Shown piece by piece: positions 38,941-47,805 of a stretch of DNA of 64,000 bases (its first letter is position 1; each line of letters starts with the position of its first letter). Below the pieces are notes generated by a model. It was not told where the DNA came from. It ran no database searches and was given only the letters and a program-made list of their open reading frames with translations. Position numbers and translations under genes: made by a program. The DNA is taken from contig NZ_CP031222.1 of assembly GCF_003351745.1 (NCBI RefSeq), positions 3,640,207 to 3,704,206 of the forward strand. The letters run 5' to 3'. This DNA comes from Aquirhabdus parva. GTDB lineage: Bacteria; Pseudomonadota; Gammaproteobacteria; Pseudomonadales; Moraxellaceae.

Positions 38941-41085
38941 TCAGTTGGATTGTATGACGACGATACCGTTGGCTCCCGTAGCATAGATTGTATGACCATC
39001 AGAACTTGCTGCGATGCCGAGGTGGATCAGTGTATTACTGTTTGCTAAAGCCGTATTGGTGAAATGGCCACTGATGGACGGCGTGGCAGGATTGCTTAGA
39101 TTAACGGCATAGACTGTAGAGCCACTCAGTACAAAGGCTTCTTTCAGCGTAGCGTTATAGGTGATGGCTGCTACGTTCGCTTCAGAGGAAGACAGAGGTG
39201 TAATGGGAACTGATCCCAATACAGTTGGGGATTGTGGGTTCGTATAATCCATGACATTGATGCTGGATTTCGTCACAGTCACCGCTTTCTTATTGGCGAT
39301 ATACACGCTTGCATTGACGTTTGTGGAGGGAGACGTGGATACGAAGGTAGAAGTGCCAAAGGCTCCGGATGTCATATCAAAAATATCCCCATACCCTTGA
39401 TTGGCTGCAAGAAGTTGGGAGTCGTCAGGCGATAACGATAGATATGTAATTTGACTTGGTATTGCCGGGGAAGTTGCTGTCAGCACAGGAGCACTTGGGT
39501 TAGACGTATTGTACCTGCGCAAAGTCTGTGTGGAGATATCAGAAACATATGCAACGGGTGACGAGGCTGATACGGTTAGGCCAAGAGGTTCTTCGACCCG
39601 CGTAGCTGAAATTAAGGTTGGTAACAAGGGGGTTGTCGTATTTAGAATTAATAGCATACCGCCATTATTGCGTGCGGTTGCATATGCTATAGATCCATTG
39701 TTGGCAAAAACGATATTGGCAAACTCAGCAGCATTCCCCAGAGGCGTTGGATATATAATCCTTTGTATGGATTGAGGGTTGGTTGGCGTACTGACATTCA
39801 CCGTATACAGTCCTCCATTTTCAACACGGGGTGCGCAAGATGTGGTGACTTCACAAGAATCCATAGTAGCGATATACAGGCTATTATTGTCGCTGGACAA
39901 CGCAACATCATTGGGAATTCCAACACCGCCGATCATTGCACCCAACGTCAAGACCTTTTGTTGAGTCAATACACTGAACTGGGCGATGTTCTTTGATCCG
40001 ATTTGCAAATAGCTGCTCAGTGTATTGCCCGCAGTAGGGCTTGAGAGCAGAGAAATGCTTAATGAATCGTTTGTGTTCACCTTCACGGTAGGCGTCGTGA
40101 TTGCGGTACCATTTTTATACAATGTGCCTGCGGTAACAGCAACAGTCGCACCATTTTGGCTGGAAGGGACAATATAAGGACCCATGGTCGTTACTGTGGC
40201 AGGTTGTGCCGCAGTAATGGCAAACCGGTACTGACCAATCACACCATCACCATTCTGATCGATCCACTGATTGAGGTCTGTCGCCGAAATGGCGAAACCC
40301 AGACTGGCAAATTGTGTGGTCAGGTTGTTAGCAACCAGTTGAGTATTGAGTGTTTTAGCAGCATTGGCCAGTTTCGCCTGCGTTGCAGTGGAGATGCTGC
40401 CGTTCTTGGCAATTTCACTCTGAAACTGGGCGATCAGCGCGCTGAGCTGGCCTGCATTATTGCCTGTCACAAAAAGAGCTGAAATAGCCGCCAGCATTTT
40501 ATCAGCCGTCGATGACTTGCTTAAATCAAGATTTTCAAAGTCACCATAACTGCTGTCATAGGGAATATTCAAAGCGGCGAGCACTTCAGTTTCGGCTTGA
40601 TGTTTTGCGGCAGTAAAGGTCTGACCCTGATTGACCAGCGTCTGGATGCGCTGAAAAGTCAGTGAGGTCAAGATATTCACGTTCAACACCGTGTCTACAC
40701 TCAGATCGCTCAAACCGTTGAGGGTAACCGGCCCTGTTGAGATGGCATTAGTAACTTCGTCAAAATAATATCCCGTTGCGTTCAGACTTACGAGATTATG
40801 GTGGAATGTATTATTTGGCGTAAAAGTTCCTAAATTGGATGTGACTTGATAGGAGTATTGTTGCCCTGTCGGGGTCATATTCAATTTCAGTTCTTGTGCG
40901 GTAACAATGGAGCCTTGCTGAAAAGGGCCTTTTTGCGCAACCCCGCTACTTGCACTATACGAGCCGCTGTCTGATGGATCCGGCACCGAAGAGGAATGAT
41001 CGGATGAGCCACCACAGGCCGCAAGAAGGAGAGGCAGAGTAACTATAAACAGTAGTCGCGCGCGAAGCTCTGGGGACTTTATCAT
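38941..41085 (-). CDS. Large lipoprotein with C-terminal beta-propeller-like repeats
   Basis: 714 residues. The N-terminal signal ends in the lipobox LLAACGGSS, so the protein is lipid-anchored, probably at the outer membrane. Residues about 45-130 contain SGVAQKGPFQQGSIVTAQEL, a motif seen in a group of large bacterial surface proteins. From about 385 on, repeated blocks such as GVGIPNDVALSSDNNSLYIA, LGLTVSASSPVAYVSD and LGIAASSDGHTIYATGANGI resemble YVTN/LVIVD-type propeller blades. The function is unknown. It is a single gene transcribed away from the dadA riboswitch region. Confidence 0.6.
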   Translation of the reverse strand: MIKSPELRARLLFIVTLPLLLAACGGSSDHSSSVPDPSDSGSYSASSGVAQKGPFQQGSIVTAQELKLNMTPTGQQYSYQVTSNLGTFTPNNTFHHNLVSLNATGYYFDEVTNAISTGPVTLNGLSDLSVDTVLNVNILTSLTFQRIQTLVNQGQTFTAAKHQAETEVLAALNIPYDSSYGDFENLDLSKSSTADKMLAAISALFVTGNNAGQLSALIAQFQSEIAKNGSISTATQAKLANAAKTLNTQLVANNLTTQFASLGFAISATDLNQWIDQNGDGVIGQYRFAITAAQPATVTTMGPYIVPSSQNGATVAVTAGTLYKNGTAITTPTVKVNTNDSLSISLLSSPTAGNTLSSYLQIGSKNIAQFSVLTQQKVLTLGAMIGGVGIPNDVALSSDNNSLYIATMDSCEVTTSCAPRVENGGLYTVNVSTPTNPQSIQRIIYPTPLGNAAEFANIVFANNGSIAYATARNNGGMLLILNTTTPLLPTLISATRVEEPLGLTVSASSPVAYVSDISTQTLRRYNTSNPSAPVLTATSPAIPSQITYLSLSPDDSQLLAANQGYGDIFDMTSGAFGTSTFVSTSPSTNVNASVYIANKKAVTVTKSSINVMDYTNPQSPTVLGSVPITPLSSSEANVAAITYNATLKEAFVLSGSTVYAVNLSNPATPSISGHFTNTALANSNTLIHLGIAASSDGHTIYATGANGIVVIQSN

Positions 41086-41354
41086 TCTCGCCTCTGTTTT
41101 AATGTAGTGATCTGTCTGATCACTACTTATAACTGCTACCTATCATTCCAGCACCACCGCAGGCCTAATTTAGGCTTTTTTTTGAGCGTTTGCAAGAGTC
41201 TATAATATTGTCAACATCCCCTTATAAATGTATCGGCTTATTTTCAATAAACCTGAGTTTACCGCCTACACAACCCTATGCTACGATAGCAGGGTAAAAT
41301 TAAGACACGTATTGCTGAATTGACAGTATCGCTTAAGGCATACCGTAAGACGCT
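41086..41354. other. Divergent promoter region of lipoprotein and dadA-like genes
   Basis: 269 bases containing the promoters on both sides. The right end leads into the glycine riboswitch. No ORF with a plausible ribosome site was seen. Confidence 0.4.
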
Positions 41355-41545
41355 GCAGGAGAGACTGGAGTCACTTGTGCATCATCCAGCGCCGAAGGAG
41401 CAACCACCCCGGAAACTCTCAGGCAAAAGGACTGTAGCGTCAATCTAAAATCTGGAGAGAGGTGCGTCAAAGCACCCACCGAAGGGGAAGGCATTAACCC
41501 AAGTGTTGATGTCGAAGCTCTCAGGTACCGTGACAGATGGGGTGA
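41355..41545 (+). promoter_or_regulatory. Tandem glycine riboswitch (gcvT element)
   Basis: Two consecutive aptamers. The first (about 41356-41433) contains GCAGGAGAGACTGG, CGCCGAAGGAGCAA and ACTCTCAGGCAAAAGGAC. The second (about 41451-41543) contains TCTGGAGAGAGGTGC, CACCGAAGGGG and GCTCTCAGGTACCGTGACAG. These are the conserved helices and loops of the glycine riboswitch. A short GCCG-ATTTTTT-CGGC stem follows at 41550-41564 as a possible expression platform. It lies 50 bases upstream of the dadA-family start. Confidence 0.92.
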
Positions 41546-41595
41546 TCCCGCCGATTTTTTCGGCTCGTACATCATTACCCATAGGTACAAACCTC

Positions 41596-42849
41596 ATGAC
41601 ACATATCATTGTGATCGGCGCTGGCATTACGGGCGTCACCACGGCATATTCCTTATCCCAATTGGGTTATCAAGTCACTGTTTTAGATCGTCATCTCTAT
41701 CCTGCGATGGAAACTTCCTTTGCCAATGGTGGACAGTTGTCAGCCAGTAATGCCGAAGTGTGGAATAGCGAAGCGACGATCTTGAAAGGCTTGAAGTGGA
41801 TGTTTAAAAGCGATGCCCCACTGCTTTTGAATCCAGCTCCTTCCATCCATAAATACTCATGGATGTTTGAGTTTGTGGCCAATATCCGTAATTATCGTGA
41901 AAACACCATTGATACCACGAAACTGGCAATAGAAGCGCGTAAACATCTCTACGCGATGGCAGAAAAAGAAAATATCGATTTTGATCTTGAGCGTCGTGGC
42001 ATCCTGCATTTTTACCATGATGCAGCGTCATTTGCGGCTGCGGGTAAGACCAATGACTTGCTGGTGGAAGGCGGGCTTGAGCGTTTTGCGGTAACCCCTG
42101 AAGAAATCAAAACCATTGAGCCAACACTACAAGGCGAATATTACGGTGGTTACTTCACGCCGTCTGATGCAACAGGTGATATCCATAAATTTACCCGCGG
42201 CTTAGCCAAAGCATCTGAAAAATACGGTGTACGTTTTATTCAAGGCGTGGACGTACAAAGCATCAAGACCTCTGAATCAGGCGTCAAAATCCAGTACAAA
42301 ACCATTGATACTGCCGATTTGTCTAAATCGCATGATGCCAGCACTGCTGAAATCAGTGGTGATGCATTGGTAGTCTGTGCGGGTGTGGGAAGCTATCACA
42401 TCGCTAACTTGCTGGGTGACCGCGTCAATATCTATCCAGTTAAAGGCTACTCCATCACCGTGTTTTTGGATGATGCCGAGAGTGTGGCCAATGCGCCGTG
42501 GGTTAGCTTACTCGATGAAAGCGCCAAAATTGTCACCAGCCGTTTAGGTGAAGGTCGCTTCCGTATCGCGGGTACAGCAGAGTTCAATGGTTATAACCGT
42601 GATATCCGTGCGGATCGTATTGAACCGTTGATTTCATGGACACGTCGTAACTTTAACGTGAATACTTCACGAGTAGTACCTTGGGCGGGTCTGCGTCCGA
42701 TGATGCCGGATATGATGCCGCGTGTCGGTAAAGGCCGCGCGCCCCGCGTGTTTTATAACACCGGTCACGGTCATTTGGGTTGGACATTGTCTGCGGCAAC
42801 TGCGGCGATCATCAGTCAGAATATTTTTGACACCTACCCCGTCAAATAA
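41596..42849 (+). CDS. D-amino acid dehydrogenase family (DadA-like) FAD oxidoreductase
   Basis: 417 residues from the ATG at 41596 (MTHIIVIGAGITGV); the open frame upstream runs through the riboswitch and is not coding. The FAD dinucleotide motif is GAGITGVTTAYSL near residue 8. The family-typical ETSFANGGQLSASNAEVW (Gly-Gly-Gln) and the C-terminal AGLRPMMPDMMPRVGKG and NTGHGHLGWTLSAAT are present. DadA oxidises D-amino acids, mainly D-alanine, at the membrane; glycine is a reported substrate of some relatives. Control by a glycine riboswitch argues that glycine, or a process generating it, is the relevant substrate. No alanine racemase gene follows. Confidence 0.88.
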   Translation: MTHIIVIGAGITGVTTAYSLSQLGYQVTVLDRHLYPAMETSFANGGQLSASNAEVWNSEATILKGLKWMFKSDAPLLLNPAPSIHKYSWMFEFVANIRNYRENTIDTTKLAIEARKHLYAMAEKENIDFDLERRGILHFYHDAASFAAAGKTNDLLVEGGLERFAVTPEEIKTIEPTLQGEYYGGYFTPSDATGDIHKFTRGLAKASEKYGVRFIQGVDVQSIKTSESGVKIQYKTIDTADLSKSHDASTAEISGDALVVCAGVGSYHIANLLGDRVNIYPVKGYSITVFLDDAESVANAPWVSLLDESAKIVTSRLGEGRFRIAGTAEFNGYNRDIRADRIEPLISWTRRNFNVNTSRVVPWAGLRPMMPDMMPRVGKGRAPRVFYNTGHGHLGWTLSAATAAIISQNIFDTYPVK

Positions 42850-42852
42850 TCG

Positions 42853-42885
42853 TAAAAAAAAGCCGTCTTATGTAGACGGCTTTTT
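42853..42885. terminator. Bidirectional terminator
   Basis: AAGCCGTCT / AGACGGCTT stem with TATGT loop, A- and T-runs on either side. It lies between convergent dadA-like and DUF971 genes and closes the eight-gene operon to the right. Confidence 0.88.
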
Positions 42886-42903
42886 ATTGGGTATCGATAA
42901 GTT

Positions 42904-43179
42904 TTAAATCATCCCTTGCAAATAAGGCCACGGATAAATTCCGCGGTCATGCCCATCATCAAATACAATCTGTAGGCCATACCCATGCGCATGAATGGCG
43001 GTGATATAGCGCAAAGGCTCAATATCAATGGTTTCCCCCTGCAAACCTCGCGCTCTGCAGAAAGCACACAAGCAAGCTGCACGTAGCGCTCCATGATTAA
43101 AATCCTGCTGTAGGCCATTATCCCAAGTCAGAGTGAGAGTCCGCTGATCGGGATCATTGGTGATGGATGGTGGGATCAT
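42904..43179 (-). CDS. DUF971 / gamma-butyrobetaine hydroxylase N-terminal-like domain protein
   Basis: A 91-residue protein. The DUF971 (GBBH-like_N) pattern is clear: LTLTWDNGLQQDFNHGALRAACLCAFC, in pieces, with the two or three Cys (CLCAFC) and C-terminal AHGYGLQIVFDDGHDRGIYPWPYL. The domain is found alone near Fe-S or molybdenum proteins and fused to hydroxylases; it may bind a metal or help cluster assembly. It overlaps the HEAT-repeat gene by four bases (ATGA), so it is translationally coupled and is the last gene of the operon. Confidence 0.85.
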   Translation of the reverse strand: MIPPSITNDPDQRTLTLTWDNGLQQDFNHGALRAACLCAFCRARGLQGETIDIEPLRYITAIHAHGYGLQIVFDDGHDRGIYPWPYLQGMI

Positions 43180-44183
43180 GATTGGGTCGATGCCTGAAGA
43201 TTCAGTTGAGAGAGTGCGATGCGCACGGCTTTACGCACTTCTGGATCGCCATCACTGAGGGCAATTTCAAGACCAGATTTGGCCTGCTCATTGCCAATTT
43301 CACCCAGTGCCAGCGCTGCTTCTTTGCGTAAATTGCTGATACTGTGCTCAAGCGTGGTGAGCAGTGGGATAGTCGCTGCGGGTGCTTTGAGTTTGCCGAG
43401 GCTACGGGCGGCATGGATGCGGACTTGCCAGTACTCGTCGCTTAAAGCGCTGATCAGCGCGTTTGTTGCGCCTTGTAGCCGCAGCTTGCCGAGTGTATGT
43501 GCCGCTTCCTCGCGCACTTGCCAGATGTCATCTCTCAATGCGTGGAGCAGTGCCGGCAGTACGCTACTGTCTTGCGCATAGCCCAGCGCACCCGTGGCAA
43601 TACGTCGGACTTCGGCATGTTCATCCTGATTGGCGATTTCAGCAAGGCGGGGCAAGGCATCAGTATGCTTGAGCCAGCCTAAGACACCGACAGCTTCACG
43701 TCGCACTGCAGGGCTGGGATGAGAGAGATTGTTCTGTGCGGTCGCAAAACTTTCAGGCAAACGCAGCTCACGCAAGGCCCGCAGTGCAGCGATACGAACA
43801 TAGGTCTCTGTATGGTCTGCCCACGGTAAGATGATACGTCCAGAAATATGGAGTTTGAATTCGCTTAAGCTCTGAGCGGCCAATTCACGGACGGTTTCAC
43901 TGTCATCGGTCAATGCATGGCATAGGGCTGAAACGACAGGGTCGGTTTCCCATGCCGCAAGTAACCGCGCCGCTTCTTGGCGTACCTCAGAAGCAGGATC
44001 GTGGCGAAGGGCATGCAAATACCAAGGTATGGTTTGTTCATCATCCAGTTCTGCAAGATCAAGCAGAGCAATACGCCGGATACCTGCATCCTCATCCGAT
44101 AGACGCTGACGAATCTCTGCCAGTTCTTCATCGATCCAATCATTTTGCGTTTGATCGTGTAGTCGATCTAGTGGCTCGCTCAT
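43176..44183 (-). CDS. HEAT-repeat (PBS-lyase-type) protein
   Basis: A 335-residue, all-helical solenoid. Repeats of about 31 residues run through nearly the whole protein: ALRHDPASEVRQEAARLLAAW, ALTDDSETVRELAAQSLSEF, ALRDDIWQVREEAAHTLGKL, ALSDEYWQVRIHAARSLGKL and ALSDGDPEVRKAVRIALSQL, each 20-21 long here. Such repeats occur in phycobilin lyases and in scaffolds that handle Fe-S or cofactor loading. The ATG at 44183 is chosen; a TTG at 44198 is an alternative. It follows the ABC ATPase gene by 55 bases and is coupled to the DUF971 gene. Confidence 0.83.
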   Translation of the reverse strand: MSEPLDRLHDQTQNDWIDEELAEIRQRLSDEDAGIRRIALLDLAELDDEQTIPWYLHALRHDPASEVRQEAARLLAAWETDPVVSALCHALTDDSETVRELAAQSLSEFKLHISGRIILPWADHTETYVRIAALRALRELRLPESFATAQNNLSHPSPAVRREAVGVLGWLKHTDALPRLAEIANQDEHAEVRRIATGALGYAQDSSVLPALLHALRDDIWQVREEAAHTLGKLRLQGATNALISALSDEYWQVRIHAARSLGKLKAPAATIPLLTTLEHSISNLRKEAALALGEIGNEQAKSGLEIALSDGDPEVRKAVRIALSQLNLQASTQS

Positions 44184-44238
44184 ATCTATGTTGTCCAAAA
44201 AGCTATACTAAAAAAAGTTCAAAACAATTTAAAAATCT

Positions 44239-45090
44239 TCAAACCGCAAAGCGGATGTTGCGGCTATTTTTTGAGTTGAGTGGTGTAAGTCGTTCTAGTT
44301 CAACGGGCGCACCATCGCCATGCTGATGACGCAGCAAGTGCAGGCAGTGGCGTTTTAGCTGCATAAACTCAGGCGTTGTGACCAAATCGGTACGCCGTGG
44401 ACGCTCAAAATTCAGCACTAACTCCTCGATAATGCGTCCGGGTCGTGGGCTCATGACCAAAATCCGATCTGCAAGGAAGAGTGCTTCATCAATATCGTGG
44501 GTAATGAACAGTACCGTGGTGCGGATTCGTGTCCAGACATCCAGTAATAACTCTTGCATCATTAGCCGTGTTTGGGCATCCAAGGCGCCAAAGGGCTCAT
44601 CCATCAGCAATACCTTGGGGTGGTTGATCAGCACGCGTGCGATCTCAACGCGCTGTTGCATGCCGCCCGAGAGCGCTGCGGGATAGCTGTTTTCAAATCC
44701 CGCTAGACCGACTAAAGACAGCAATTTACGCGCTTCATCAAGGCGTTTTTCACGCGGAATCCCTTTCATTTTCAAACCAAAGGCAACGTTCTCGAGCACT
44801 TTTTTCCAGGGGAATAAGGTGTGGTGTTGAAAGACAAGTCCACGATCGGGATGCGGGGTGGTGATCGCTTTACCATCGACATGCAAACGTCCTTGGCTGG
44901 GCTGGAGATGACCTGCCAGTGCGCCAAGCAAGGTTGATTTTCCGCAACCGGATGGGCCGATGATGCAGACAAATTCGCCGGGTTTGATGGTAAAAGACAC
45001 ATCTTGTAAGGCTTCAAAACGTTGATCACCCTGCCCAAGATGGATGTGAAGCTGTTGGATATCGATTTGCCCTTGAAGCGCGTCACTCAT
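44239..45090 (-). CDS. ABC transporter ATP-binding protein, sulfonate/taurine/nitrate family
   Basis: 283 residues. Walker A IIGPSGCGKSTLLG near residue 42, Q-loop VFQHHTLFPWKKV, signature LSGGMQQRVEIAR, Walker B VLLMDEPFGALD, H-loop FITHDIDEALFLADR. The EALFLADRILVMSPRPGRI end is characteristic of the SsuB/TauB/NrtC cluster. It powers import by the adjacent permease and periplasmic binding protein. The gene lies 20 bases after the permease gene. Confidence 0.92.
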   Translation of the reverse strand: MSDALQGQIDIQQLHIHLGQGDQRFEALQDVSFTIKPGEFVCIIGPSGCGKSTLLGALAGHLQPSQGRLHVDGKAITTPHPDRGLVFQHHTLFPWKKVLENVAFGLKMKGIPREKRLDEARKLLSLVGLAGFENSYPAALSGGMQQRVEIARVLINHPKVLLMDEPFGALDAQTRLMMQELLLDVWTRIRTTVLFITHDIDEALFLADRILVMSPRPGRIIEELVLNFERPRRTDLVTTPEFMQLKRHCLHLLRHQHGDGAPVELERLTPLNSKNSRNIRFAV

Positions 45091-45110
45091 GGTGGACTCC
45101 TAGATGGTTC

Positions 45111-45941
45111 TTATGCATTTTTTTGAGGAATAACATGCCATGGCATGAGTTTGTGACCGACCTTCTTGATCAAGACACTACTGCCCATGCCAAGCACACC
45201 GATAAGCAACATGCCGACCACGATGTCAGGATAGTTTTGTAAGGTGTACGACTCCCACGTGTAGTAGCCAATGCCGAACTGTCCCGAGATCATCTCTGCG
45301 GTGACCAGACAAAACCAGCAGGTGCCCATGCCGATTGACAGACCAGTGATAATGCTGGGTGCCGCAGCGGGGAAAATCACCTCGCGGAAGATAGCCATAC
45401 GCTTCCCCCCGAGACTGCGTGCTGATGCAATCAGACGCGGATCGACGCCTTCTACCCCATGAATGGTGTTGAGCAGAATTGGAAAAAGTGCGCCAGTAAA
45501 GGTAATAAAGATCATCGAGAATTCGCCTGATGGAAACATCAGAATCGCCAGCGGAATCCATGCGACTGCGGGAATTGGGCGAATGATCTCAAGTGGCGGC
45601 AGTAAGGTATTTGCCGCAAATCGAGATCGACCGATGAGTAGACCCAGTCCCACACCCAGAATGCTGGCCACCAGAAATCCTGCGAAGACCCGATACAGGC
45701 TTGCAGTGACATGTGACCACAATTTTGGGGATTGCGTCAGGTTCCATGCCGCACTGACCACATCTGCAGGAGATGGCACATTGGCAAAGGTGATGATGCC
45801 TAAGTTCAGGTGATGCTTTACGGCAAAGTACCAGAACAGCAGACAGGCCAAGACAGAAGCGGTGCGGAGCAGCAAACCGCCGATTTGGATTTTCTTAAGG
45901 CTAAAGTGCGTAACGCTGCGCGTACTGATCGCAACACTCAT
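45111..45941 (-). CDS. ABC transporter permease, SsuC/TauC family
   Basis: 276 residues with about six transmembrane helices. The cytoplasmic EAA loop reads GVEGVDPRLIASARSLGGKR, followed by FREVIFPAAAPSIITGLSIG, which docks to the ATPase. The family covers sulfonates, taurine, nitrate and aromatic sulfonates. It lies between the ATPase gene and the binding-protein gene. Confidence 0.92.
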   Translation of the reverse strand: MSVAISTRSVTHFSLKKIQIGGLLLRTASVLACLLFWYFAVKHHLNLGIITFANVPSPADVVSAAWNLTQSPKLWSHVTASLYRVFAGFLVASILGVGLGLLIGRSRFAANTLLPPLEIIRPIPAVAWIPLAILMFPSGEFSMIFITFTGALFPILLNTIHGVEGVDPRLIASARSLGGKRMAIFREVIFPAAAPSIITGLSIGMGTCWFCLVTAEMISGQFGIGYYTWESYTLQNYPDIVVGMLLIGVLGMGSSVLIKKVGHKLMPWHVIPQKNA

Positions 45942-46067
45942 GGCGATGATCCTGATGATGACCTTGGTGATGATTCGGTTTTTGGTCTTGAAGAGAGATA
46001 ACTCTGCTTTCCCAACGGCTCTCTCATCTGACGAGTCGCTGAGAAAAGAGGGTGTCTAGATCAAGGC

Positions 46068-47459
46068 TTACTTTGCTTGAGCAGCATTAAAGTCCACGAC
46101 GCTACCGCCATTTGTTTTTACCCAGTCTTCAGCTTGTCCTTTTAAGAGGAAGGCATTCAATTGACCTTTTGTATCACGGGCATACCACGCTTGATCGGCC
46201 AATAACTTGATGCCGCTGTTGCGATCCTGGACATAGACCACACGCACTTTTTTGCCTGTCGCCGTCAGTTTCTTCAAGTCCACAAATGCAGACTCTGGGG
46301 TAGCGTAGCTACGCAATAGCGGTTCACCTTGCACCCAAATCTGAGTCACACGTTTGAAGTCTGTAATGGCTTTGCCCGTGGTTGCATCTTTGGCTTTTAG
46401 TGGCAACTTGCTATAGTTTTTGAGCGCGGCGTCATAATCCAGATTTGATGCTTTGAAGGCATCGCGGAGATAGTGGTCATCAATGAAGCTGTTCACATCC
46501 AGATCTACATCGGTTTTTTTAAGCAGCTTCAGCGTTTCGATGGAAGTTTTTAGTGCTTGACGGTATTCCGGCTTCCACGTGAAATCGCGTGTCTGCAGGC
46601 CCAGCGGACCGTGGAACAGGTAGACCACCTCAGGTTCAATACCGGTGGTTTTTGCAATCAGCTCGCTGTATTTTTCAGGCTCCGCACTGATCAGGCGATT
46701 GGCTTCAATAGCGGCGCGTAAGTAAGCGACGACAATTTCAGGATACTTCTGGGCGAATTCGCCAGTCACTAGACTGCCGTGAAAGGTGGGTGCGTTGGAT
46801 TGTGAACCATCATAAATTTTGCGGGCAAAGCCACGGTAAGGAAATAGATCCGCAAATGGCACAAAGTCGGCATGGGCATCGATTTTGCCGCTTTGTAGTG
46901 CTGAACCTGCTATTTCAGGCGCTTGGGTGATGACTTGTACATCACGCTCAGCATCCCAGCCTTGCGCTTTGATGGCACGTAGCAATAAGCCATGAGCGGT
47001 TGAAGCAAAAGGTACGGAAATGGTTTTTCCTTTTAAGTCCTTGAAGGATTGCACGCTTGAGTCTTTAGGCACGACAATGCCGTTGCCACTGCCAATGGTG
47101 CTACCGGATAACACGCTAAGAAAAATACTCTTTTTCCCTGCTTTTTCAAATGCCGCACCATTGAGTGAGCCGGGAAAATCCGCCATAGCGCCAAAATCCA
47201 GACGACCTGCGACCATTTCATTGGTCAGTGGTGCGCCTGAAGTGAAGTTCTTCCACTCGATGTCGTATTGCACGTTTTTGTATTTGCCATCATGTGGCAA
47301 ATACTTTTCGAGTAAATGCAGTTCACGAATGAGTAGGCCGCCCGTTGCGCAGTTGATAGTCGTGTCTTGGGTGCCGATGGCGACACGAATGGTTTCCGCT
47401 TGAGCACTTGAGATGCCCATTACCAATAAGACGCCTAATGCCAGTTGATACAGTTTCAT
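46068..47459 (-). CDS. ABC substrate-binding protein, NrtA/SsuA-like, with extended C-terminus
   Basis: 463 residues with a signal peptide (MKLYQLALGVLLVMGISSAQA). The mature N-terminal ETIRVAIGTQDTTINCATGG and GRLDFGAMADFPGSL match the SsuA/NrtA/ThiY-like fold. The usual family length is about 320-340, so roughly 120 residues at the C-terminus (from about residue 340: KDATTGKAITDFKRVTQIWV onward) are extra. A Cys in NCATGG sits at the mouth of the predicted pocket. The ligand is not evident, although the neighbours suggest an organosulfur or related compound. Confidence 0.85.
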   Translation of the reverse strand: MKLYQLALGVLLVMGISSAQAETIRVAIGTQDTTINCATGGLLIRELHLLEKYLPHDGKYKNVQYDIEWKNFTSGAPLTNEMVAGRLDFGAMADFPGSLNGAAFEKAGKKSIFLSVLSGSTIGSGNGIVVPKDSSVQSFKDLKGKTISVPFASTAHGLLLRAIKAQGWDAERDVQVITQAPEIAGSALQSGKIDAHADFVPFADLFPYRGFARKIYDGSQSNAPTFHGSLVTGEFAQKYPEIVVAYLRAAIEANRLISAEPEKYSELIAKTTGIEPEVVYLFHGPLGLQTRDFTWKPEYRQALKTSIETLKLLKKTDVDLDVNSFIDDHYLRDAFKASNLDYDAALKNYSKLPLKAKDATTGKAITDFKRVTQIWVQGEPLLRSYATPESAFVDLKKLTATGKKVRVVYVQDRNSGIKLLADQAWYARDTKGQLNAFLLKGQAEDWVKTNGGSVVDFNAAQAK

Positions 47460-47516
47460 GATTTCCCCCAGTTTTAATTGGTATTGGTTAAATGTATAAA
47501 ACGCTTTTAAAAACAG

Positions 47517-47762
47517 TTATTTCAATAAATATGGAATGTTGACGCGCACGGCATCCGTCGGGCAGTCGGTCTCACACGGCATGCAGTACCAGCATTCATC
47601 GAATTGCATAAAGGCTTTTTGCTTCACGGGATCAATGACCAGCAAATCCATGGGACAGACATCGACACAGACGGTGCAGCCTTTGTGGGCGATACATTTA
47701 TCTTCATCGATAAGCACGGGTGCGCTGGATCGTTGACGAATATCGTGTGGTATAAAGTTCAT
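47517..47762 (-). CDS. Ferredoxin with two [4Fe-4S] clusters (AprB-like)
   Basis: 81 residues. Two cluster motifs are visible: CIAHKGCTVCVDVCP, with an enlarged first spacing, and CWYCMPCETDCP, in CX2CX2CX3CP style. The C-terminus is short and lacks the long AprB tail. It is adjacent to the flavoprotein gene in the same order seen with adenylylsulfate-reductase-like pairs and would carry electrons to or from its FAD. The N-terminal IRQRSSAPVLIDEDKCIAHKG resembles AprB-like proteins in ssu-type clusters. No signal peptide, so cytoplasmic. Confidence 0.9.
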   Translation of the reverse strand: MNFIPHDIRQRSSAPVLIDEDKCIAHKGCTVCVDVCPMDLLVIDPVKQKAFMQFDECWYCMPCETDCPTDAVRVNIPYLLK

Positions 47763-47805
47763 TTCATTTCCCTTTTAAATTAAGGTCGTCTTTGAAGTAC
47801 TGTGC

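Noticed and set aside
41503-41595. In-frame extension of the DadA-like protein upstream of 41596
   Set aside because: It runs through the second glycine aptamer and precedes the conserved FAD-binding N-terminus; the ATG at 41596 is the natural start.
46571-46586. GCTTCCACGTGAAATC resembling parS inside the substrate-binding protein gene
   Set aside because: Mismatches in both arms and far from the cluster on the other side of the origin; chance CACGTG.
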